From positions 1 through 8,304 of the forward strand of contig CADBRY010000281.1 of assembly GCA_902797195.1 (NCBI GenBank): a stretch of DNA of 8,304 nt. The letters are read 5' to 3'. Made by a program: the position numbers and the translations under genes. Of this stretch, positions 1 through 5,228 are shown piece by piece (positions within the stretch are counted from its first letter, which is position 1; each line of letters starts with the position of its first letter). The notes beneath the pieces were generated by a model that worked only from the letters and a program-made list of their open reading frames with translations, did not search any database and was not told the origin of the DNA. This DNA is from an uncultured Eubacteriales bacterium. Lineage in GTDB: Bacteria; Bacillota; Clostridia; Peptostreptococcales; Anaerovoracaceae.

Positions 1-300
1 CCGCCCTTTTTCCTGATGTACTCTTCCCTCTGGGCCGGGTAACGGGGGGCTTCCGCCGCCAGCTTGTCGATCCTTTTTTTGTACATGCTGTTTCCATATA
101 TCCCAAAGAAAATACGAAAACCGATACCTATAGCTCTGCCCACATGCTCATAGGCCGACTCCGGAATATCACCAACAAAGGAAATAATTATCCCGAGCAA
201 GAATCCTGCTGCCGCAGGTACGAACATAGTAAATGCTGACCAGCCGTACATCTTTCGGTAGGCGAACCAGTAGGGTGCAAAGAACAACGCGCACCAGTTC
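1..300 (-). repeat. Direct repeat, copy 1 (DUF2628 coding region)
   Basis: This is the left copy of the repeat whose second copy is at 3211-3510. It covers the membrane-spanning part of the left-edge gene and continues past the window, so the far boundary of the duplication cannot be seen. Confidence 0.9.
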
Positions 301-473
301 CAGTGCACTCCTTTTCCCTTTTTAATCTCAGCAGCTCTGTCGATCTCATCGAAAATAAAAATGTAGTGTTCCGCTTTCTTGCCGATCAGGGCAGGACGGA
401 TGTCTTCTGCAGCTTCCGTTGCCTTTGCATCTTCTGCCGATAAATCGGAGCCGCATTTGGGGTAATGATTCAT
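1..473 (-). CDS. DUF2628-type membrane protein with a degenerate zinc ribbon (C-terminus beyond the window)
   Basis: Reading leftwards from the ATG at 473 gives 157 codons that stay open to the window edge. The N-terminus, MNHYPKCGSDL, keeps only one cysteine of a zinc ribbon. A short acidic linker follows, then WNWCALFFAPYWFAYRKMYG from about residue 58, two hydrophobic segments, and the YGNSMYKKRIDKL signature of the DUF2628 membrane family. The protein is predicted to lie in the cytoplasmic membrane, with no known biochemical role. It is a close paralogue of the gene at 3132-3842. By that alignment it lacks about 56 residues of N-terminal region, including a whole second CPKCG knuckle, and should end roughly 80 bases beyond the left edge. 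AGGTGA at 479-484 sits 5 bases before the ATG, the same geometry as in the paralogue. An in-frame GTG at 482 overlaps that site and is disfavoured. It has its own promoter. Confidence 0.85.
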   Translation of the reverse strand, partial: MNHYPKCGSDLSAEDAKATEAAEDIRPALIGKKAEHYIFIFDEIDRAAEIKKGKGVHWNWCALFFAPYWFAYRKMYGWSAFTMFVPAAAGFLLGIIISFVGDIPESAYEHVGRAIGIGFRIFFGIYGNSMYKKRIDKLAAEAPRYPAQREEYIRKKG

Positions 474-508
474 AGTAGTCACCTTACCTTTCTGTTACTA
501 CATTTAAA

Positions 509-537
509 ATTATAACATCTTCGGGATGATTTGTTAC
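509..537 (-). promoter_or_regulatory. Sigma-A-like promoter for the left-edge DUF2628 gene
   Basis: On the minus strand a perfect TATAAT (509-514) is preceded by TGT, giving an extended -10. A GTAACA -35 (532-537, 4 of 6 matches to TTGACA) stands exactly 17 bases upstream. The start codon lies 36 bases further downstream, with AGGTGA between. This shows the gene is transcribed on its own and not only by read-through from the secreted protein gene. Confidence 0.7.
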
Positions 538-591
538 AGATAACATATAGTAATGATCCTGGGGAAAGTGATAGACGAGCTTTATGACAAT

Positions 592-623
592 AAGCCGGAG
601 GGCAAGTGTTTGTCCTCCGGCTT
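592..623 (-). terminator. Hairpin terminator after the secreted LRR protein gene
   Basis: A 14-bp stem (592-605 pairing with 610-623, one G-U pair) with a 4-base loop lies about 50 bases beyond the stop codon at 673. The stem core is AAGCCGGAGG/CCTCCGGCTT. The minus-strand tail (TTATTGT) is only moderately T-rich. The plus-strand tail (TTTTCGTTT) is better, so it may act in both directions. It separates the secreted protein gene from the promoter at 509-537. Confidence 0.65.
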
Positions 624-672
624 TTCGTTTCAATAATGATCATTTTTTTACGTCTTTACGCAATGGCGCTTG

Positions 673-2820
673 TTACTTGACGGTTACCTTGACTTGTTTA
701 GATACGCCGTTGTGAGCATAGAGATAGATGAAGCACGTTCCCTTGCCTTTGGCTGTGATCTTGCCATTGCTGTTTACGGTCGCGATCTTGGTGTTTGATG
801 TGGTATATCTTAAGGTCGGTGCATGGCCGGCGCTCATAAGCTTCTTGCTGTTGATGACTCTGTTGACCTTTCCTTTGACCTGGAAGGTTTTGCCCGGCTT
901 AAGTATGATGCTGGTCGTGTTTACCACTATAGATTTAGCGTTAGTATAGTTTGCTGTCCCATTTCCGGTGTAAGCGTGTACAAGCGGACTCATTTTGACA
1001 TAGTGCTTCTTGCCGTTCTTGTATATAAATGCCTTGACATAAGCTTTATATGATTTGTTCTTTTTCAGACCCGCCCTGGTCAAACTGAAGGTCTTGTTTC
1101 CTTTGATCGTCTTTATCAGTTTGCTTGTAGTCCTCTTGTTATTGCTGTCACACTCTGCAGAGTAGATATCGTAGCCGGCAACTCCGGTAACTTTCGTCCA
1201 GCCAATGGTAAGACCCCTATCACCTTTGGCAGTCATTTTTACAAGAAGGGTGCCGCCGATCTTTGTGGCAGAGGCTTTAGGTTTTGCTTTTGGTTTCGGA
1301 ATCGTTTCTGTCCTGGTCGCTTTGCAAACTGTGCAGGTGTAAGTTTTGATACCTGTCTGATTCTGAGTGGCCTTCTTGGTTACCTTACCCTTGTCCCATG
1401 TATGGTTTGCCCTCTGAACATGGGTCTTATCGTTGGCGCAGACTCTTTGGTGCTGGGTTGTATTCAGCCTTTTCCATGCGCCGTATTCATGTTCTGCGGT
1501 AGCCTTGAATGAGAAGTTGATCCAGTTGCCATCGATCTCGTATTCCACATCCTTGCCGCCATCAACTGTAAGAGTGAAGTTGTCAGGGTCAAGATAGTTT
1601 CTCCAAAGATCTCCATTTGGGCTCATATATATTTTCCCCTTAAAGGTATACTCCTTACCTCCTTCAAAGCACTCCACATTTTCGTTCCCTTCATTCATCC
1701 AAGATGATTTTTCAGGATCCATCGTCATACCATCAGGCACTTCCGGGACTGCCTTGGATGATTCATCTCCACAAAACAGATCTTCGTTCCGGAGCTCGAG
1801 TTTCGCATAGGGCTTTGACCAAAGCAGATAGTATTTTAGATCGTCACTGACCAAAGTATCGTATCGCCCGCTGTTGTAAATTTCGTATTCTTCCAGATCG
1901 TATGGTGATGATTGATCTTCCAGTGGCATAAATCCAATATTCATATAACGCTCGCCGTTGTCTTTGTAGCCCGGTCTAATGAATGATCTCAAATAAGAAT
2001 GTATCGTCCCACGCAGGGATCCCTCTGAATATGCCGGATACACACCTTCCATCTTGATTATGTTTTCTTCGATAGTTGCTGACTCTGCTGAAATATATAA
2101 ACGGAAATCATTCAGCCTATCAGCCGTGAACAAATTCTCATGCCCCTTACCCACATCAATATATACGGTTACGAGAGGAAGTTCCTTCCATGTGTATGTT
2201 CCTGTGAGATCTGCTAATGATTCCTTTGCCTTTAGTTCCTTTGAGTCCTTGAAAAGCCTTGTGCTGCCCAATCCATATGCTGCAGTTTGTCCATTTTGAA
2301 AAGGCAATCCATCGCCTTCTCCAAAGGTCAATGTCTTACCCTCAGATGCGGGATGAAAGTATACGGTTTTCAGAGCATCACAACCTGCAAAGGCGTCTGG
2401 TCCAATATAATTAACACTTTCAGGAATATAAACCACTCTTAGCGATTCGCAGCCGAAAAAGGCTCCTGATCCGACACTTGTAATACCTTCTTCAATTCGG
2501 ACATCTGTAGCTCCACTGAACCCATAGAATGCGCTCTTTCCAATACTTGTAATGCTCTGTCCGATGTCAATGGTTTCAATTTCTTCTCTGTATGTTTTGT
2601 TATACCAAGGAGCATTATAGTTAAAATCCGGCATTTCACCATGGCCACTTATATGAAAGACTTTTGTGCTGGAATCATATGACCACATTATATTTTGATA
2701 ATAGCCCTGATCATCTGCCGCATGCACGTCCTGCGTCATCGCCGGCAACACACCAATGAAAATGGTCAGTGCGAAAACAAAGACCAAAGACAAACTCCTT
2801 AGATTAAGCGCTTTTGCCAT
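673..2820 (-). CDS. Secreted BspA-like LRR_5 protein with Fn3 and bacterial Ig-like domains
   Basis: This 715-residue protein begins with a signal peptide: a basic N-terminus, a hydrophobic core, and probable cleavage after VHA near residue 34. Residues about 79-157 hold three to four LRR_5 repeats of the BspA type (SITSIGKSAFYG, ESVNYIGPDAFAGC). A middle region of about 300 residues is unrecognised. At about 455-507 is a Cys/His-containing module (HTWDKGKVTKKATQ, YTCTVCKAT) common in clostridial surface proteins. A Pro/Lys linker, a fibronectin III-like domain (about 525-615) and a Big_2-type Ig-like domain (about 628-715, ending TAKGKGTCFIYLYA) follow. No LPXTG motif or C-terminal membrane anchor is visible, so it is probably secreted or held non-covalently. 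The likely role is adhesion or envelope interaction, inferred from family only. AGGAGG 10 bases before the ATG supports the start. The AT-rich leader has no convincing promoter, only a weak ATGACT/TAATAT pair. Confidence 0.88.
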   Translation of the reverse strand: MAKALNLRSLSLVFVFALTIFIGVLPAMTQDVHAADDQGYYQNIMWSYDSSTKVFHISGHGEMPDFNYNAPWYNKTYREEIETIDIGQSITSIGKSAFYGFSGATDVRIEEGITSVGSGAFFGCESLRVVYIPESVNYIGPDAFAGCDALKTVYFHPASEGKTLTFGEGDGLPFQNGQTAAYGLGSTRLFKDSKELKAKESLADLTGTYTWKELPLVTVYIDVGKGHENLFTADRLNDFRLYISAESATIEENIIKMEGVYPAYSEGSLRGTIHSYLRSFIRPGYKDNGERYMNIGFMPLEDQSSPYDLEEYEIYNSGRYDTLVSDDLKYYLLWSKPYAKLELRNEDLFCGDESSKAVPEVPDGMTMDPEKSSWMNEGNENVECFEGGKEYTFKGKIYMSPNGDLWRNYLDPDNFTLTVDGGKDVEYEIDGNWINFSFKATAEHEYGAWKRLNTTQHQRVCANDKTHVQRANHTWDKGKVTKKATQNQTGIKTYTCTVCKATRTETIPKPKAKPKASATKIGGTLLVKMTAKGDRGLTIGWTKVTGVAGYDIYSAECDSNNKRTTSKLIKTIKGNKTFSLTRAGLKKNKSYKAYVKAFIYKNGKKHYVKMSPLVHAYTGNGTANYTNAKSIVVNTTSIILKPGKTFQVKGKVNRVINSKKLMSAGHAPTLRYTTSNTKIATVNSNGKITAKGKGTCFIYLYAHNGVSKQVKVTVK

Positions 2821-2911
2821 TTCTTCGTATCCTCCTCTGCCTACCTAAACGTATTATTTGTAATAGAACTCCAACTATCTTCTTACATATTACTATATAT
2901 TTGCGATCAAG

Positions 2912-3121
2912 TCATTGAACCGGCGGTTGTATTCGAAGTGAATTGTTTTGATAATAATCAAACTCCCCGTCTATGACGAGGAGTTCAATGATTTCCATAT
3001 CCAGAGCTTTGCTTAGGACCACCAAGGTGTCCGTTGAAGGTTTTGGGATGAGTAGAAAAACAAAGGCGCTTTTGCCGAAAAATACGAATGCACTTTTGCT
3101 GCTCTTTACTGCCTTATGCAT
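2912..3121 (-). pseudogene. Short ORF resembling the tail of an XRE-type helix-turn-helix regulator
   Basis: This 69-codon ORF begins 10 bases after the stop of the DUF2628 gene. Its middle, PKPSTDTLVVLSKALDMEI, matches the usual wording of the last helix of an XRE/HTH_3 DNA-binding domain (compare KPSLDTLxKLSKALxV). The preceding helices, including the recognition helix, are absent. In their place is a hydrophobic stretch with a duplicated KSAFVF unit. No good ribosome site precedes the ATG, and a strong hairpin lies inside the ORF. It looks like the remnant of a regulator cut off when the upstream gene arrived, not a functional repressor. The resemblance is by eye, and a chance match or a short expressed peptide is possible. 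Confidence 0.4.
2961..2985 (-). terminator. Hairpin, probable terminator of the zinc-ribbon operon
   Basis: An 11-bp stem (2961-2971 with 2975-2985, one G-U pair in the minus-strand RNA) closes a 3-base loop. On the minus strand it is followed by TTTGATTATTAT, a moderately T-rich tail. It lies about 150 bases beyond the last stop codon of the two-gene operon (3132) and before the secreted protein gene, a sensible place for termination. It overlaps the XRE-like ORF fragment. Confidence 0.5.
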
Positions 3122-3131
3122 CGATCATCCA

Positions 3132-3842
3132 TTATAACTCAGGTATTGTGATCAAGACGTTGAAACCTACATAAATAATGATAGCCAAAATCATTGCCAC
3201 GACGCTGACACCGCCCTTTTTCCTGATGTACTCTTCCCTCTGGGCCGGGTAACGGGGGGCTTCCGCCGCCAGCTTGTCGATTCTTTTTTTGTACATGCTG
3301 TTTCCATATATCCCAAAGAAAATACCAAAGCAGAGACCTATAGCTCTGCCCACAAGCTCATAGGCCGACTCCGGAATATCACCAACGATCGAAATAATTA
3401 TCCCGATCAAGAATCCTGCTGCCGCAGGTGCGAACATAGTAAATGCTGACCAGCCGTACATCTTCCGGTAGGCAAACCAGTAGGGGGCAAAGAAAAATGC
3501 GCACCAGTTCCAGTGGGTGCCTTTACCTTTGCCAAGTTCGGCAACTCTGTCGAGCTCTTCGAATATTGGCATGTAGTGCTCCGTTTTCTTGCCGATGAGG
3601 GCAGCCCGCAGGTCTTCTGCACCCGTGGCGTCGGCAGCTTGATCGGTACCTGCCGTGTAATCGGCACCTGCTGTATGGTCCATATCATCAACAGGGATCC
3701 CCTGGATCGGCTCGCTTAAATCCCTCTCGTTTATTTCCACCACTTCCGTTGGCTTTGCACTCTCTCCTGTCACATCAAATCCGCACTTAGGGCAGAACTT
3801 CATGTCCTTTACTTCATAACCGCATTTAGGGCAATAATTCAT
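3132..3842 (-). CDS. Double zinc-knuckle DUF2628 membrane protein
   Basis: This 236-residue protein opens with two CPKCG knuckles (Cys 4, 7, 17 and 20), a complete four-cysteine zinc ribbon. An acidic, Ala/Thr-rich linker contains a repeated YTAGTD/HTAGAD unit. From about residue 111 comes the DUF2628 region: WNWCAFFFAPYWFAYRKMYG, hydrophobic segments near 133-152 and 165-182, the YGNSMYKKRIDKL signature, and a last hydrophobic segment at about 214-232. It is predicted to be an inner membrane protein with a cytoplasmic zinc ribbon and no known reaction. It is the second gene of an operon, 18 bases after the stop of the zinc-ribbon/ectodomain gene. The ATG at 3842 is preferred over the in-frame GTG at 3851, because AGGTGA lies 5 bases before the ATG and overlaps the GTG. 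It is a recent paralogue of the left-edge gene. Confidence 0.88.
   Translation of the reverse strand: MNYCPKCGYEVKDMKFCPKCGFDVTGESAKPTEVVEINERDLSEPIQGIPVDDMDHTAGADYTAGTDQAADATGAEDLRAALIGKKTEHYMPIFEELDRVAELGKGKGTHWNWCAFFFAPYWFAYRKMYGWSAFTMFAPAAAGFLIGIIISIVGDIPESAYELVGRAIGLCFGIFFGIYGNSMYKKRIDKLAAEAPRYPAQREEYIRKKGGVSVVAMILAIIIYVGFNVLITIPEL
3211..3510 (-). repeat. Direct repeat, copy 2 (DUF2628 coding region)
   Basis: Bases 3211-3510 align without gaps to 1-300. By eye there are 16 mismatches, about 95% identity, and the first 60 bases are identical. Similarity falls sharply over the next 60 bases (about 20 mismatches) and is patchy up to about 3610. The offset of 3210 keeps the reading frame. 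This is a gene duplication, not an insertion sequence: no terminal inverted repeats or transposase are present. Confidence 0.9.
3643..3678 (-). repeat. Two imperfect 18-base tandem units in the linker of the DUF2628 gene
   Basis: The two 18-base units, 3643-3660 and 3661-3678, match at about 13 positions and encode YTAGTD and HTAGAD. They fall inside the linker segment that is absent from the left-edge paralogue, which suggests this copy grew by local duplication. Confidence 0.55.
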
Positions 3843-3847
3843 ACTTG

Positions 3848-3853
3848 TCACCT
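3848..3853 (-). promoter_or_regulatory. Ribosome binding site that decides the DUF2628 start
   Basis: AGGTGA on the minus strand lies 5 bases before the ATG at 3842. It contains the alternative GTG at 3851-3849. The paralogue has the same arrangement at 479-484, so translation from the ATG is favoured in both. Confidence 0.75.
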
Positions 3854-3860
3854 GTCCTTT

Positions 3861-4856
3861 CTATAACTCCGGAAACTCATCTTCATCCAAATATTCGCTT
3901 CCAACATTTCCATCCTGAACGTTCATCTTAAACGACCATGAGTATTCTCTAAAATCCCAATCTTCCGCTGACTTCTGATATTCGGTACCCGGTCCAAAGA
4001 GGAACTCACTACCATACCAGGTCGTTCCAACAGCCCAGTACATTTCGTATTCATCCATCGGAACATCTACCCTGGTCGTACTTCCCCGTTTAATGGTGAA
4101 GGACATATCATTTGACTCTTTCGTTTTGCTCTTCAGGTAGATATAGGTATCGTAGTCGTCCATTGAAGTTACCTCAAGATAGCTGTCCTGTGAATCTGCA
4201 GGTTTCTTTATAATTTTTCCATCTTTCAGCTCTACGGGTTCAATGGATATGTTGACTTTAGCGCTGCCTCCCCATTTTCTGATCCCTTTTTCGATACTGG
4301 CTCTTACATACGTTGTGCATGAACACACATCTGTGGCTTCATCTGAACCTGCATCTTCGTCAATAGCATTAAAGGATGAGCTGTCATAAAAGGCTTCTAT
4401 TTCACCATTGTTTACTTTGAGGACTTTTTCATTATCTGTGCTCCAAAGAGTCATTTGATAATCGTTTTTTTCAAGGCCCTCACCTTCAATTGTTATGCCT
4501 TTTTTATCCCCAACGTAAATGTCAATTTCCTCGCCAGAATTCAGAACCAAAGGTCTTTCTGTCATAATATTCGCAAGGACGACTATGACAATAATTGCGG
4601 CAAGAGCGATTGCCCCGATGACAGCCCATACCTTTTTTGACAAACCCCCTTTTTTCTTTTCATCGGCAGGCGAGGCTGAAGCCTCGTCAGGTGTTGATGT
4701 TTCATCAGGGGCCGCCTCCACATTTCCCGTGTCATCAGCAGTGGGCGGTTTTACAAGTTTTGCACCGCATTCGGGACAGAATTCATAATCCTCAGTATAC
4801 ACAGCTCCGCAGGAGTCGCAGTGTAATACTCCATCCTTCTTCTCATTCTCATTCAT
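3861..4856 (-). CDS. Zinc-ribbon, single-TM protein with an extracytoplasmic domain
   Basis: This 331-residue protein has an N-terminal zinc ribbon (Cys 13, 16, 27 and 30; CDSCG and CPECG), a Pro/Asp/Glu-rich linker, a KKK/KK basic patch, and one membrane span at about 76-98. By the positive-inside rule the ribbon is cytoplasmic and the remaining 230 residues lie outside. The ectodomain starts with an Ig-like strand pattern (STDNEKVLKVNNGEIEA) and has a CSC pair. It ends with TYIYLKSKTKESNDMSF and WYGSEFLFGPGTEYQ from about residue 280, a C-terminal domain I recall recurring in clostridial zinc-ribbon and TIR proteins; this is unchecked. The ATG at 4856 has GGAGG 6-7 bases upstream. The GTG at 4889 is rejected because it falls at the predicted transcription start. 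It is the first gene of an operon with the DUF2628 gene. The ligand and partner are unknown. Confidence 0.87.
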   Translation of the reverse strand: MNENEKKDGVLHCDSCGAVYTEDYEFCPECGAKLVKPPTADDTGNVEAAPDETSTPDEASASPADEKKKGGLSKKVWAVIGAIALAAIIVIVVLANIMTERPLVLNSGEEIDIYVGDKKGITIEGEGLEKNDYQMTLWSTDNEKVLKVNNGEIEAFYDSSSFNAIDEDAGSDEATDVCSCTTYVRASIEKGIRKWGGSAKVNISIEPVELKDGKIIKKPADSQDSYLEVTSMDDYDTYIYLKSKTKESNDMSFTIKRGSTTRVDVPMDEYEMYWAVGTTWYGSEFLFGPGTEYQKSAEDWDFREYSWSFKMNVQDGNVGSEYLDEDEFPEL

Positions 4857-4896
4857 GATAACCCTCCACTTGTACGTTGTTTGTACCACTCTGTGA

Positions 4897-4905
4897 ATTA
4901 TACCA
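4897..4905 (-). promoter_or_regulatory. Extended -10 promoter of the zinc-ribbon operon
   Basis: TGGTATAAT on the minus strand is an extended -10 with a perfect TATAAT at 4897-4902. No clear -35 stands 16-18 bases upstream, as is allowed for the TGn class. It overlaps the end of the coiled-coil reading frame (stop at 4909). Transcription should start near 4890, giving a leader of about 34 bases. Confidence 0.65.
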
Positions 4906-4908
4906 TTT

Positions 4909-5228
4909 TCAGGCGTTCATTTTCTTTAGTTCTTCTGTAAATTGTTCCAGTTCTCTCGTAAGTTTTTCCAATCTGCTTCGCTTTTCGCTTATCTGCCCGG
5001 TTATTCCCCGGATTATATCGGGATGGTTGTTCACAAGATAGTTGACGCGGAAATCAGCTGTCTCTTTTTTCCAAAGGCAATGGCAATGGTCTGCTCCAAT
5101 GTCTCCTGCAATTCGCGTTTTTCCCTTATTTTTTCTTCCTTGCGTTTCCTTATTTCAGTCAGTTTATGACGCAGGGTAGCTAGTCTTTTCTGCGGTTCTT
5201 CTTTTCTCCTGGCTATTTCTTCATTGTC
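4909..5228 (-). pseudogene. Frameshifted C-terminal coiled-coil continuation of the LRR/coiled-coil gene
   Basis: Downstream of the stop at 5213, the minus strand is still coding-like but in other frames. The first segment is open from 5228 to about 5064 and reads IARRKEEPQKRLATLRHKL and KEEKIREKRELQETLEQ. It has no ATG and ends at a stop at 5031-5033. The second segment, offset by a further -1, reads from about 5066 to the stop at 4909-4911: ETADFRVNYLVNNHPDIIRG, then RLEKLTRELEQFTEELKKMN. Neither part has its own start or ribosome site. Both are charged, heptad-like helices in the style of the end of the upstream protein. One added base near 5213-5228 and one at the A-run 5065-5070 would join all three parts into an 886-residue protein. 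Single-base deletions or sequencing errors are the simplest cause. Confidence 0.7.

Noticed and set aside
553..636. A 27-codon ORF on the plus strand ending inside the hairpin region
   Set aside because: It has no ribosome site, no recognisable product, and runs through the terminator stem.
728..949. A hydrophobic 73-codon ORF on the plus strand that looks like a small membrane protein
   Set aside because: It is antisense to the Ig-like domain codons of the secreted protein. The hydrophobicity comes from complementing Lys/Asn/Thr-rich codons, and no promoter or ribosome site supports it.
1..3510. The 1-300 / 3211-3510 repeat as an insertion sequence or transposon end
   Set aside because: The repeat is coding sequence of a membrane protein, with no transposase and no terminal inverted repeats.
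4857..4889. Longer N-terminus for the zinc-ribbon/ectodomain protein from a GTG at 4889
   Set aside because: The GTG sits at the predicted transcription start, has no ribosome site, and the ATG at 4856 has a good GGAGG.
4942..5169. A 75-codon plus-strand ORF in the gap between the two minus-strand genes
   Set aside because: The minus strand there reads as charged coiled coil continuing the upstream protein, which explains the plus-strand openness as a shadow.
5213..5228. Programmed -1 frameshifting at the first frame step
   Set aside because: The sequence before the stop (GAAGAAATAG) does not form an X XXY YYZ slippery heptamer in the right register. A base loss or read error is simpler.
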